A DNA stretch of 53,024 bases from Acidimicrobiia bacterium (GTDB taxonomy: Bacteria > Actinomycetota > Acidimicrobiia > Spongiisociales > UBA4744), in contig JAOTUY010000015.1 of the NCBI GenBank assembly GCA_029863625.1, forward strand, positions 1 to 53,024. Direction: 5' to 3'. Below the pieces are notes generated by a model that was not told where the DNA came from, made no database searches, and was given only the letters and a program-made list of their open reading frames with translations. Shown piece after piece: positions 1-8,552 of this stretch (position 1 is its first letter; every line of letters begins with the position of its first letter). The translations under genes and the position numbers were made by a program.

Positions 1-630
1 GGGGCGCAGTTCGGCGGGGTGCCGGGTCTCTTCGACTCGCTGTTGGTGAGTCTCCGGCTGGCTCTCCTGTCCGCGCTGGGTGCGACCGTGCTTGGCACGT
101 TGATCGCCCTGGCCCTGGTCCGCTACAGGTTCCGGGGCCGCTCGACCACCAATCTGTTGCTGTTCCTCCCGATGGCCACTCCGGAAGTGGTGATGGGCTC
201 ATCGATCCTGGCTTTGTTCCTGGTGATCCGATTCTCGCTCGGATTCAACACGTTGTTGATCGCCCACATCTTGTTCAACATCAGTTATGTGGTTGTGACC
301 GTCAAAGCCCGGCTGCAGGGTTTCGACCGGCACCTGGAGGAAGCGGCGATGGACCTGTATGCCAACGAGTGGGAGACCTTCCGGCGGGTGACCCTTCCGA
401 TGATCATGCCGGGAGTCTTCGCCGCTTTCTTGCTCGCATTTGCGCTCAGCTTCGATGACTTCATCATCTCCAACTTCAATTCTGGCCAAACGGTCACCTT
501 CCCCCTCTACATCTTCGGGGCGGCCCAGCGGGGTATCCCTCCCGAGGTCAACGTGCTCGGCACGCTGATCTTCCTGGTGACGGTCACCATCATGCTGGTC
601 AACGTGTGGATGCAACGCCGGCGGGCGTGA
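1..630 (+). CDS. PotC-like ABC transporter permease, 5' end outside window
   Basis: Integral membrane permease of a spermidine/putrescine-type ABC importer. The frame is open from base 1 with no start of its own, so the gene begins upstream; roughly 50-60 residues of a usual PotC (about 260) are missing. Several long hydrophobic segments are visible. The cytoplasmic coupling (EAA) loop reads EEAAMDLYANEWETFRR followed by LPMIMPG, and the FALSFDDFIISNF stretch near the end is typical of PotC. The next gene is an amine-type FAD oxidoreductase, so the transporter may import an amine or polyamine for catabolism; this substrate is inferred from context and family only. The ATPase and binding protein would lie upstream of the window. 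Confidence 0.9.
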   Translation, partial: GAQFGGVPGLFDSLLVSLRLALLSALGATVLGTLIALALVRYRFRGRSTTNLLLFLPMATPEVVMGSSILALFLVIRFSLGFNTLLIAHILFNISYVVVTVKARLQGFDRHLEEAAMDLYANEWETFRRVTLPMIMPGVFAAFLLAFALSFDDFIISNFNSGQTVTFPLYIFGAAQRGIPPEVNVLGTLIFLVTVTIMLVNVWMQRRRA

Positions 631-760
631 TCGACCCACCTACCGCCCGCGACCCTGGGTCCACATCCTCTGTCTCACCCGGCGTGCCACGGGAACGTGG
701 TGCCGATGGGCTCCACCGGCACCCGGGTGAACGGCTATCCCGATCGGAAAGGAGCCTTCA

Positions 761-3232
761 TTGAACCAGGACAGACGAACGAAGCAGTTGCCGGTCAGAG
801 CTCAGGTGGTGATTGTCGGAGGGGGTGTGATCGGCTGCAGCGTGGCCTACCACCTCACCAAACTCGGCTGGTCGGACGTGGTGCTGGTTGAGCGAGACAA
901 GCTGACGTCGGGGACCACGTGGCATGCGGCGGGGCTGATCGTCTCGGGTGGAATGACAACGGAGACTTCAGCGTGGATGGCGCGATACACCCGCGAGCTC
1001 CTCGAGGTGCTGGAAGAGGAAACCGGGCTCTCGACCGGTTTTCGAGCGGTCGGATACGTACAAACCGCCGCCTCACCCGATCGTCTCGACAAGCTTCGCC
1101 GGGAAGCAGACTTCCTGCGATGCATGGGCATCGAACGAGAAGAGATATCGGCGGCGGAGGTCCAGAATCTGTGGCCCATGCTCGACACCAGTGACATGAT
1201 CGCCGGGTTCTATACCGCCAACGAAGGACGGGCCGACCCTGCCAACTGTGCGATGTCGTTGGCCAAAGGCGCCCGGATGGGCGGTGTGCGGATCGTCGAG
1301 GATACGTCGGTAACCGGGTTCGCTCTCAGACACGGCCGCGTGACCAGCGTTCGGACTTCTCGAGGTGACATCGAATGCGACCTCGTCGTCAACTGCGGCG
1401 GAATATGGGCGCGGCAGATCGGGGCTATGGCCGACGTGGCCGTGCCGCTACAAGCGGCAGAACATGCCTACTTGATCTCGGATCAGATCGACTCCGTATC
1501 GCGGGATATGCCGATCCTCGAGGATCCCGACCGCTACGCCTACTACCGGGAGGAGACGGGAGGGTTGATGGTGGGCCTGTTCGAGCCGATCGCCGCGCCC
1601 TGGGGCGTCGAGGCCGTCCCCAACGACTTCAGCTTTGGCGAGATCCCCAACGACTGGGACCGGCTCGCCCCGTTCCTGGAGCAAGCGATGGAGCCGCTGC
1701 CGATCCTTCGCGAGACGGGGATTCGCAAGCTGTTCACCGGACCGGAGAGTTTCACACCGGATAACGGATCACTGATGGGACCGGCGCCTGAGGTGGAGAA
1801 CTTCTGGGTCGCGGCCGGGTACAACTCCTTGGGGATTCTGCTCGGGGGTGGCGCAGGCAAGATCATGGCCCACTGGATCGCTGAAGGCCTCCCGCCGGTC
1901 GATGTCACGGAGGTCGATATTGCCCGGATCCATCCCTTCCAGACCACCCGCCGGTTTCGGGCCGAGCGAACCGTTGAGTTGCTGGGAAGGCTCCACTCAA
2001 CCGGCTCATGGCCCCATTCGCAGCCGGCGCGGGCCCGCGACGCCCGACGATCGGTTCTCCACGACCGTCTCTTGGGGATCGGAGCACACTTCGGTGAGTC
2101 GTCGGGATGGGAGAACACCGAATGGTTCGCCGCGCCGGGAACCGACATCCCCCACGTCGGCACGTACAGGCGGCCCGGGTGGTGGGAATACCACGAGGCC
2201 GAGCATCACGCCACTCGCAACTCGGTGGCGCTGTTCGATATGTCCTCGATGTCGAAGTTCCTGGTGGAAGGCCCCGATACCGAGCGCATTCTCAACCAGT
2301 TGAGCGGCAACAACGTCGCAGTCGAACCTGGCAGGTGCGTGTACACGCAGTGGATGAACCGAGCCGGCAAGGTTCTCGCCGACCTCACCGTCACGCGACT
2401 CGCCGAGGATCGGTATATGGTCGTGGTTGCCGAAGGCTTCCACCGGCGAGTCGAAATGATGTTGCGTCGGGCGGTGCGGCCGGACGACCGCATGTGGATC
2501 GGCGACGTCACATCCGGCATCACGCTCTTGAGTCTCCAGGGACCGAATTCACGATCGCTCCTCTCGAAGCTGACGGACGCCGATCTCTCCAATGACGCCT
2601 TTCCGTACTTCACAGCCCAGCACATCGATCTGGAGTACGCGCTCGGTTGGGCTTTCCGGCTCAGCTTCGTCGGCGAACTGGGGTGGGAGCTATTTGTCCC
2701 GAGCGAGTTCGCCCTTGGCGTCTACGACGCGTTGGTGAGAGAAGGTGAGGAGTTCGATCTCGCCCATGCCGGTATGGCCACCCTCGAGAGCACCCGGACG
2801 GAAGCGGGTCGCAAGGACTACGGGCTGGACATGGAAAACACAGACTCTCCGCTCGAAGCGGGCCTCGGGTTCGCCGTCGACTTGGACAAGCCGGGAGGAT
2901 TCGTCGGCCGTGACGCTCTGGCGGCAGATCGGGAGGCAGGACCACTCCGGAGGCGGCTCTTGCAGTTCCTCCTCGACGACCCGGAGCCGCTGTTGTTCGG
3001 CGAGGAGCCGATCTTCCGGGATGGGGAGCGGGTGGGATATCTCCGCTCCGGGAACTACGGGCACACCATGGGCGGGGCCATGGGCTTCGGGTACGTCGGG
3101 TCCGACGATGGCGTCACGCCCGCCTACGTTCGGGAGGGCAGCTATCAGATCCAGGTTGCGGGTGACCTGATTCCCGCCCGGGCATCACTGCGACCCATGT
3201 ACGATCCGGGCGGCAGCCGTGTTCGGATGTGA
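761..3232 (+). CDS. FAD-dependent oxidoreductase fused to GcvT-like domain (dimethylglycine/sarcosine dehydrogenase family)
   Basis: An 823-residue two-domain enzyme. Residues about 14-400 form a DAO-type FAD domain: the dinucleotide fold GGGVIG is at 20-25 and is followed by LVERDKLTSGTTWHAAGL, typical of dimethylglycine and sarcosine dehydrogenases. Residues from about 430 to the end form a GcvT (tetrahydrofolate-binding aminomethyltransferase) domain with the usual ending in which a Gly-rich GHTMGGAMGFGYV is visible. Such fusions oxidatively demethylate N-methylated glycines and pass the one-carbon unit to folate. The start is TTG at 761, chosen because GGAAAGGAG (745-753) sits at correct distance. 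It follows a polyamine/amine-type importer, which fits an uptake-and-oxidation unit. The exact substrate cannot be read from sequence. Confidence 0.9.
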   Translation: MNQDRRTKQLPVRAQVVIVGGGVIGCSVAYHLTKLGWSDVVLVERDKLTSGTTWHAAGLIVSGGMTTETSAWMARYTRELLEVLEEETGLSTGFRAVGYVQTAASPDRLDKLRREADFLRCMGIEREEISAAEVQNLWPMLDTSDMIAGFYTANEGRADPANCAMSLAKGARMGGVRIVEDTSVTGFALRHGRVTSVRTSRGDIECDLVVNCGGIWARQIGAMADVAVPLQAAEHAYLISDQIDSVSRDMPILEDPDRYAYYREETGGLMVGLFEPIAAPWGVEAVPNDFSFGEIPNDWDRLAPFLEQAMEPLPILRETGIRKLFTGPESFTPDNGSLMGPAPEVENFWVAAGYNSLGILLGGGAGKIMAHWIAEGLPPVDVTEVDIARIHPFQTTRRFRAERTVELLGRLHSTGSWPHSQPARARDARRSVLHDRLLGIGAHFGESSGWENTEWFAAPGTDIPHVGTYRRPGWWEYHEAEHHATRNSVALFDMSSMSKFLVEGPDTERILNQLSGNNVAVEPGRCVYTQWMNRAGKVLADLTVTRLAEDRYMVVVAEGFHRRVEMMLRRAVRPDDRMWIGDVTSGITLLSLQGPNSRSLLSKLTDADLSNDAFPYFTAQHIDLEYALGWAFRLSFVGELGWELFVPSEFALGVYDALVREGEEFDLAHAGMATLESTRTEAGRKDYGLDMENTDSPLEAGLGFAVDLDKPGGFVGRDALAADREAGPLRRRLLQFLLDDPEPLLFGEEPIFRDGERVGYLRSGNYGHTMGGAMGFGYVGSDDGVTPAYVREGSYQIQVAGDLIPARASLRPMYDPGGSRVRM

Positions 3233-3280
3233 CTAGTCGACATCGGCGTTGGTCGAGCCCGGACGCCGGGGCTAGTCACA
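3228..3280 (+). terminator. Nested hairpin containing the stop codon
   Basis: TGTGACTAG (3228-3236) pairs perfectly with CTAGTCACA (3272-3280), and an inner CCCGG-ACG-CCGGG stem lies at 3258-3270. The TGA stop of the oxidoreductase is inside the left arm. No T-run follows, so if it terminates transcription it is not a classical intrinsic terminator; it may instead protect the 3' end of the mRNA. Confidence 0.5.
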
Positions 3281-3340
3281 CGGCGGGATTCAGAATGACC
3301 CGGTCTGTGGTTCAACCCGGAGAGGCCGTTTTGTCGATAT

Positions 3341-4255
3341 ATGAGCATGAACGGCTCGAGAGCGTTCGCTTTGGCTTCAGTGCCGGCGGCGGCCGGGTTG
3401 GCCTGGCAGCAGTACCGTCGGGCCGTTCGCGCCGTCGACGGTCATCCGGCGCTGGCTCCCGAACTACCCGGCTCCCGCGGCCAGATCCACACCGGCTGGG
3501 GTTCGGTTGCCTACCGAGTGGTAGCGGGTGACCCGCACCGGCCGGCGCTGGTGCTGGTGCACGGCTGGGGTAAGACCGCCGATTCGGCCTGGTGGCCGGT
3601 GATCGCCGGTTGTGAACGGACAATGGTGGCGGTTGACCTGCCCGGGCACGGCTACTCCCGGTTAGAAGAGCCTTTCAGTTTTCAGCTGGCGGCCGAGGCG
3701 GTAGAGCGAGCTATGGTCCACGCCGGAGTGGAACGCCCGGTGCTGGTCGGCCATTCGATGGGCGGTCCGGTGGCGCTCACCATCCTGCGACGTATGGGTG
3801 ATGAGGCGTTTTCCGGTCTCGTGGCGCTGGCCACCTCCGCCTACTGGGTCCGGCCGCGGTTGCGGGTCATGATGGCGGTGGCGCCCTATGCGATGGCGCC
3901 CCGCTCCCCGTTCCTGATCCATAACGAACGCGCCGAGTTCCGCCTTGCTCCAGAACTGGCCGACCACATTGCCTGGGCGTACACCCGCCGGCCGCCCCGC
4001 CTTTTGCTCGACGAGACCGCCCTCGCCCTGCGGCGTTTCGACGCCCGGGACTGGACCGACCTGTCCCTGCCGTCGACCACCTGGGTGATCGCCACCCGGG
4101 ACGGGGTTCTGGCCCCCGAGCATCAGCTCATCTCCGCCCGCCACTTCGAGGCCGAGGTGGTGGAGGTCGACGCCCAGCATTCGATGGTCGTCCAGGCGCC
4201 GGAGGCGGTGCTGGGGATTCTCGAGGGGTTTGGAGCCGGATCGCTTGTGGCCTAA
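3341..4255 (+). CDS. Alpha/beta hydrolase
   Basis: A 304-residue alpha/beta-hydrolase-fold enzyme. The oxyanion-hole strand reads LVLVHGWG (from about residue 70), DLPGHGYS follows, and the nucleophile elbow GHSMGG is at 137-142 with Ser139 as the likely nucleophile. The C-terminal region has the expected Asp-containing strand (WVIATRDGVLAPEHQ) and a catalytic His in VDAQHSMVVQAPE. The N-terminal 25 residues are mildly hydrophobic and could be a membrane anchor. ATG 3341 and ATG 3347 are both possible starts; GGAGAGG at about 3319 is rather far upstream. Substrate unknown; it stands alone between two hairpin-like boundaries. Confidence 0.85.
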   Translation: MSMNGSRAFALASVPAAAGLAWQQYRRAVRAVDGHPALAPELPGSRGQIHTGWGSVAYRVVAGDPHRPALVLVHGWGKTADSAWWPVIAGCERTMVAVDLPGHGYSRLEEPFSFQLAAEAVERAMVHAGVERPVLVGHSMGGPVALTILRRMGDEAFSGLVALATSAYWVRPRLRVMMAVAPYAMAPRSPFLIHNERAEFRLAPELADHIAWAYTRRPPRLLLDETALALRRFDARDWTDLSLPSTTWVIATRDGVLAPEHQLISARHFEAEVVEVDAQHSMVVQAPEAVLGILEGFGAGSLVA

Positions 4256-4303
4256 TTGGTCCGATGACCGAGATCGGGTGATCGAACGCAACCCCCGGTT
4301 GGC

Positions 4304-4624
4304 TCAGACGCCGCGGTCGGCCATGATCTGATCGTTGTAGGGCTCGATCATGATGCACTCGCCCGGGCACTCTTCGGCGGATTCGATGACGTCCTCGATG
4401 AGCGCGTCGGGGATCCGGGCGACGCCCCGGGAGCCTTCCGGCCCGTGACCTTCACCAGCACCGTCGTCGAAGACGATGGCGGTGCCGAAGTGCTTCGCCT
4501 CTTCTTTGACTACCCAGAGACCGTCGTCGCGACCTACGAAGACGTCGGGAGCGATCTCCTCACAGATGCCGTCTCCGGTGCACAAGTCTTGATCGATCCA
4601 CACCATCAAGCGAGTGGCGGTCAT
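4304..4624 (-). CDS. Small single-cluster ferredoxin (3Fe-4S/4Fe-4S type)
   Basis: A 106-residue acidic ferredoxin, presumably an electron carrier for a redox enzyme encoded elsewhere, since no cytochrome P450 or reductase is nearby. The cluster ligands follow the actinobacterial CxxXxxC...CP pattern: CTGDGIC near residue 15 and ECPGEC near the C-terminus. The variable fourth position is Asp, which in some archaeal ferredoxins is a cluster ligand, so the cluster could be 4Fe-4S rather than 3Fe-4S. There is an unusually long acidic, Gly-rich insertion in the middle (about residues 52-68). Its start codon overlaps the upstream HTH gene as ATGA, so the two are translationally coupled. Confidence 0.88.
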   Translation of the reverse strand: MTATRLMVWIDQDLCTGDGICEEIAPDVFVGRDDGLWVVKEEAKHFGTAIVFDDGAGEGHGPEGSRGVARIPDALIEDVIESAEECPGECIMIEPYNDQIMADRGV

Positions 4625-4971
4625 CCGGTCGCTCCCCGGTCGGGTTGGGAGCTACGACCCGAGCCAAGCAGTTCTTGGCCGAGACGGAAGTGAGCGAGAC
4701 CTTCCACCTGTCGGATGAAGCGTTCGCTCCTTCGGAAACGGGCCCCGACCTCTGCGTGGGTTTCGCCCGCGGCCCGCAGCGTCAGCACCCGGCGCTCGAT
4801 GGCGCGCGGCGATCGCTGTGGTGGCGGACCACTGCGGGGAATAGCGATCCAGGTGAAGATGCGCTCAACCTGAGCGGGACTCCGACCCACCCGGTGCGCG
4901 ATCTCGCCGGTCGCCATGCCCTCATTCTGCATAGCGCTAATGCGTCGTTCCAACGGTCGAAGGTTCTCCAT
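4621..4971 (-). CDS. Small HTH protein coupled to ferredoxin
   Basis: About 116 residues, cytoplasmic and basic, with two helix-turn-helix-like segments: one around GEIAHRVGRSPAQVERIF and a second around HAEVGARFRRSERFIRQVE, resembling sigma-region-4 or Trp-repressor-like HTHs. No ligand domain is present. I place the start at ATG 4971 because GGGGAGG lies directly upstream; an in-frame ATG at 4995 would put this ribosome site inside the gene. It is the first gene of a two-gene unit with the ferredoxin (ATGA overlap), so it may regulate that unit. Not recognised as a named regulator. Confidence 0.7.
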   Translation of the reverse strand: MENLRPLERRISAMQNEGMATGEIAHRVGRSPAQVERIFTWIAIPRSGPPPQRSPRAIERRVLTLRAAGETHAEVGARFRRSERFIRQVEGLAHFRLGQELLGSGRSSQPDRGATG

Positions 4972-5079
4972 GCATCCTCCCCGATGAGTATGCACTGATG
5001 GTACTCAACGTAGGGGAGTGTCCGCGGCCGGTCGTCCGCTCATCTGTAGGTCGCGAGCAGGCTTTCCGCGAGAAAACAC

Positions 5080-5109
5080 TGGTCAATACCACTCTCCGTG
5101 AGATATATT
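5080..5109 (+). promoter_or_regulatory. Probable sigma-70-type promoter
   Basis: TGGTCA (5080-5085), an 18-base spacer and TATATT (5104-5109) make a plausible -35/-10 pair about 40 bases upstream of the next gene's start. The -10 matches the consensus at five of six positions. The AT-rich stretch stands out from the surrounding GC-rich DNA. Confidence 0.5.
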
Positions 5110-5148
5110 GGAACTGGGCAGGGGGGCGTTTAGACCAAGGAGGTGGTC

Positions 5149-5448
5149 ATGGCGTCCTTCGACGGCTCGCTTCGCTCTCCGAACGAGTCCAAGCTGCCTG
5201 TTCGTGTGCTCATCGACCTAACGGACGAGCGTTTGCGGCTCTGGTCGGGGAAGACCGAGATCGCCAACTGGCGGCTCGGAGAGGTTCAGATCAGCGCTCA
5301 GTCTGATGGATTCCACATCCGCCGGGGAGGCGAAGAGCAGATCCTCGACATTCAGCAAGACGCCGAGTTTGCAGTGGCGCTCGACCTACGCAGTGTCCCG
5401 GTCGGCCTGGCCCGCCGGATGGCCGTCCATCGCGACAGCTTGCGCTGA
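5149..5448 (+). CDS. Conserved-looking 99-residue hypothetical protein
   Basis: Start ATG 5149 follows a textbook AAGGAGG (5137-5143) at a five-base spacing; an in-frame GTG at 5143 would overlap that site and is rejected. The protein has no signal peptide or membrane segment. Alternating hydrophobic and charged residues (VRVLIDLTDERLRLWSG, then WRLGEVQI, then ILDIQQDAEFAVAL) suggest a small all-beta domain, perhaps PH-like, but I do not recognise the family. It is a single gene with its own promoter. Function unknown. Confidence 0.8.
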   Translation: MASFDGSLRSPNESKLPVRVLIDLTDERLRLWSGKTEIANWRLGEVQISAQSDGFHIRRGGEEQILDIQQDAEFAVALDLRSVPVGLARRMAVHRDSLR

Positions 5449-5476
5449 TCGCCAACCGACGGGCTGGGTCAATGCC

Positions 5477-5493
5477 CCGGCCGCGACGGCCGG
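5477..5493 (+). terminator. Short GC hairpin
   Basis: CCGGCC-GCGAC-GGCCGG is a perfect six-base-pair stem 28 bases after the preceding stop. There is no T-run, so a terminator role is only plausible. Confidence 0.3.
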
Positions 5494-5511
5494 CCACGAT
5501 ACGCTGGACCG

Positions 5512-6456
5512 ATGAGGCGACTCGACCGGGCAATTTGGTGGCGGTGGACGGCGCCCGTCGTCACGGCGCTGATGCTGGCCGCCTGTTCTTCTTCCTCCTC
5601 CACCACCACCACTGAACCGACTGCGGCGCCGTCCGTATCGTCGACGACCACGACGACCGGTCCGATTACCTCAACCGAACGGTCGACCACCACCACCGCA
5701 ACCGTCACAACGACCACCTTGCCCGACCTCAGTACCTACCTGGTGGCCGGCAACACCTGTCTGTTGGGCTGGTGGGACGGGGGCTGGCAGAGCGGCGACG
5801 ACCTGCCGGTGAGTGGAGGGGAGCAGTACCAGGTAGTGCGGCTCGATGAGCCGATCAGCTCCGCTACCGGCAGCGAGGCGCGACCTTCCTGCGAACCGCT
5901 CGACCTGGTGAGTATCGAGTTCGAACCGGCCATTCCCGGCGGATTTCGGGAGATCGACGCGTTGGCCGTCCAAACCGATGGAGCGGTCCGTCCCCATCCG
6001 GTGGAGATGCTGTCCTCGTCTCCTGCCTACGAAGATGCGACCTCCGAGTTGCTGGAGGTACGGGTGCCTGGAGTGCCGGTAGTCAACATCACCCAGGTGA
6101 TCCGCACCGACCTCGAGGGCGACGGGGTCGACGAAGTGATCATCGCGGCTTCTACCATTCCCGACGATCTGATCTCTTCCCAGGTGGGGGACTACTCGAT
6201 TGTCTTTCTTCGCAAGGTGATCGATGTTGAGGTCGAGACGGCCATTCTGGGGCTGAGCATCGTGGATGACCTTGACAATTTGTTCCAGGACCTGGTGATC
6301 TTCGACGTGTCGGCCGTCGCCGACCTGAACGGCGACGGGAAGATGGAGATTGTGCTGAACGGGACGGTCTGGGAAGGAGCTTTCCTCCAGGCCTGGGAGT
6401 ACGTCGACGACGATCTCGGCCCGGTCGAGGTACTCAGCTGCGGATGTGGAAGCTGA
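5512..6456 (+). CDS. Secreted lipoprotein with Thr-rich linker and FG-GAP/EF-like repeats
   Basis: A 314-residue exported lipoprotein. The N-terminus is RR, a hydrophobic stretch and the lipobox LMLAAC, so Cys25 would be acylated. A Ser/Thr-rich low-complexity linker (about residues 26-70) lifts the rest away from the membrane. The folded part contains two calcium-binding-like loops, DLEGDGVDEVII and DLNGDGKMEIVLN, of the kind found in FG-GAP/VCBS or EF-hand-like repeats. It ends with Cys-Gly-Cys, which may form a disulfide. No ribosome site is evident; TACGCT lies seven bases before the ATG, so the transcript could be leaderless. Role on the cell surface unknown. Confidence 0.8.
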   Translation: MRRLDRAIWWRWTAPVVTALMLAACSSSSSTTTTEPTAAPSVSSTTTTTGPITSTERSTTTTATVTTTTLPDLSTYLVAGNTCLLGWWDGGWQSGDDLPVSGGEQYQVVRLDEPISSATGSEARPSCEPLDLVSIEFEPAIPGGFREIDALAVQTDGAVRPHPVEMLSSSPAYEDATSELLEVRVPGVPVVNITQVIRTDLEGDGVDEVIIAASTIPDDLISSQVGDYSIVFLRKVIDVEVETAILGLSIVDDLDNLFQDLVIFDVSAVADLNGDGKMEIVLNGTVWEGAFLQAWEYVDDDLGPVEVLSCGCGS

Positions 6457-6625
6457 CGTCCGAATCCGAGCATCCTGGCAGGCATGTACCACCGCTCGAT
6501 GGCGCCTTCGTTGGTCACTCTGGGTGGTCGGGGTGGTCCGGCAGGCTGGAACCGGGCTGGTCTGCGAGAGCGAGGGCGAGCTGCAAGGTGGAGAGACGCC
6601 GGGCCCTGGTCTCGTCGCCGGCTCT

Positions 6626-7858
6626 CTAGCCGCCGGCGCGCAGCGCGTCTACCGGTTCCAGGCGTGCAGCTCTCAACGCCGGGTATACGCCTGCGACGAG
6701 TCCGGTGACCGCTCCGAGGGTGGGAGCGGCCAACGGCACCCAGGGATCTAGTACCGGCGTCCAGGTTCGGGTGGCCGATACGATGACGACGACGAGAACC
6801 CCGAGGCTCGTCCCGATGATGCCTCCGGCCAATCCCATCCCGGTCGATTCGACGAGGAATTGCGCAGCGATATGGCGTCGAGCCGCCCCCACGGCCCGGC
6901 GAAGGCCGATCTCGCCTATTCGCTCCAACACCGACACCAGGGTCACGTTGGCAATCCCGATCGCGCCGACGAGCAAGGAGACGCCGCCGAGGATTAGGAA
7001 GAGTGCGTTCACGTCTTCTTCTACATCCCTGCGCAAATCCTCCGGGTCGGGAGGTTTCTGAACCCGCAGCAGGCCTGGTTCCCCCGGCGCCAGAGCAATC
7101 GCCGCCTGCGAGGCGATCAGTGAAGCGGCGCCGATCTCAGTGTCGATCTGGACCGTCTCGGGGGATTCGAGATCGTAGAGCGCCTGGGCCGTGCCCTCAG
7201 GGATGATCACCGCGTTCAACAACTCTGGTTGCCTATCGACATTTACCAGGATCCCAATGACGACGAAACTCACTTCGCCCACGAATATCACAGGTTGCTG
7301 ATCGACCCGCACGACGTTCAACTTCTGAGCGGCCCCTCTCCCCAGTACGGCAACACGATCTGCACGTTGAGAGTGCCCGACATCGAACCAACGGCCGGTC
7401 GAGAGCGTGCCTCTGACTGCCGCGTAGAGTCCGGGTGAAGCCGCCATCATCGAGATCTGGAACTCCGTCTGGCCGAGAGGATCGTTGATCGGCACAGAAC
7501 GGGTGAGATCGGCGCCCACCGACACGTTCGCCATACTGCCGGCGGCTATCACTCCGTTGAGGCGTGTGAGCCGATCCTCCGCGTCCCAGGGGATGGCGAT
7601 CCTCGGAGCCTCACCTCCGAAGAACCCACGATCCGACGACACAACCACCGAGGTCGCCGCCAGCTCGTTGAAGGACCCGATTATCTGGTTTCCTGCCGTC
7701 TTGGCTATACCGAGCGTGGCCACCAGCGCACCGATTCCGAGCACAGTGCCCAGCACAGTGAGGAGAGTACGCCCCGGCCTGGCGAACAGTCCGGCAGTTG
7801 CTTCCGACACCAGGTCACGGACCGACAGACGTGAGCGCGGCAGCGGATCATCCACCAC
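6626..7858 (-). CDS. MacB/FtsX-type ABC transporter permease
   Basis: A 410-residue permease of the MacB/LolC family. A first membrane helix lies at about residues 28-50 (TLLTVLGTVLGIGALVATLGI), an extracytoplasmic MacB_PCD domain follows, and three C-terminal helices make the FtsX core (LFLILGGVSLLVGAIGIANV onward, including the conserved stretch ERIGEIGLRRAVGAARRHI). It is the last gene of a four-gene operon with lipoprotein, adaptor and ATPase, and its start overlaps the ATPase end by 11 bases. Such systems export peptides, lipids or antibiotics across the envelope, or transmit force to cell-wall enzymes; the substrate here is unknown. Confidence 0.92.
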   Translation of the reverse strand: MVDDPLPRSRLSVRDLVSEATAGLFARPGRTLLTVLGTVLGIGALVATLGIAKTAGNQIIGSFNELAATSVVVSSDRGFFGGEAPRIAIPWDAEDRLTRLNGVIAAGSMANVSVGADLTRSVPINDPLGQTEFQISMMAASPGLYAAVRGTLSTGRWFDVGHSQRADRVAVLGRGAAQKLNVVRVDQQPVIFVGEVSFVVIGILVNVDRQPELLNAVIIPEGTAQALYDLESPETVQIDTEIGAASLIASQAAIALAPGEPGLLRVQKPPDPEDLRRDVEEDVNALFLILGGVSLLVGAIGIANVTLVSVLERIGEIGLRRAVGAARRHIAAQFLVESTGMGLAGGIIGTSLGVLVVVIVSATRTWTPVLDPWVPLAAPTLGAVTGLVAGVYPALRAARLEPVDALRAGG

Positions 7859-8552
7859 GGTCCTCCTCGCTCAGGCTCCCGTCCCACATCGAGACTGTGC
7901 GGCGGGCGTGAGCGCTGACCTGCTCATCATGAGTCACAACGATGAGGGTGAGCCCATCGTCGCGGAGCTCCTCGAACAGCCCGAGTATCGCTTCGGAAGT
8001 TGCACTGTCGAGATTGCCCGTTGGCTCATCGCACAACAGCAGGGAAGGCCGGGCGACGGTGGCTCTGGCGATTGCGACTCGCTGCCTTTCCCCGCCGGAC
8101 AGCTTTCCGGGCCGGAAGTCCATTCGGTGACCAAGACCGACTCGTTCCAGGGAATCGCGCGCCAGCCGTTCCCTGGTTGGCCGGGGCCACCGGTTGTAGA
8201 GCATCGCAACCATCACGTTCTCCAGAACGGTTCGATTCGGAAGAAGGTGGAATTCCTGGAAGACGAATCCGATCCGCTGCCCCCGTAGCGCAGTCCGGTC
8301 GCCCTCGCTCAGATCTGAAACATCGCGCCCTTCGAAGCGGTACTCCCCTCCCGACGGGCGATCGAGCAGCCCAAGAATGTTCAACAGGCTCGACTTGCCG
8401 CTTCCGGACGGACCGACGACAGAGAGATAGTCGCCGCCGTTGATGCGCAGCTTGACATCGCGCAGGGCACGGACCTCCACTTCACCCGACTGGTAGGTCA
8501 GGTCGACGCTGGAAAGCTCAACAACGGGTGATGCGTCACGCGCCGGTTGCAT
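7848..8552 (-). CDS. MacB/LolD-type ABC transporter ATPase
   Basis: The 234-residue ATPase of the MacB-type system. Walker A GPSGSGKS is at 47-54, the signature LSGGE at 151-155 and Walker B LLLCDEP at 171-177, with the usual NLD D-loop after it; all catalytic residues are present. I take ATG 8552 as the start, which overlaps the adaptor gene by 17 bases; an upstream in-frame ATG at 8591 would add 13 residues outside the family's normal N-terminus, and neither has a clear ribosome site, consistent with translational coupling. It powers the downstream permease. Confidence 0.92.
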   Translation of the reverse strand: MQPARDASPVVELSSVDLTYQSGEVEVRALRDVKLRINGGDYLSVVGPSGSGKSSLLNILGLLDRPSGGEYRFEGRDVSDLSEGDRTALRGQRIGFVFQEFHLLPNRTVLENVMVAMLYNRWPRPTRERLARDSLERVGLGHRMDFRPGKLSGGERQRVAIARATVARPSLLLCDEPTGNLDSATSEAILGLFEELRDDGLTLIVVTHDEQVSAHARRTVSMWDGSLSEEDRGG

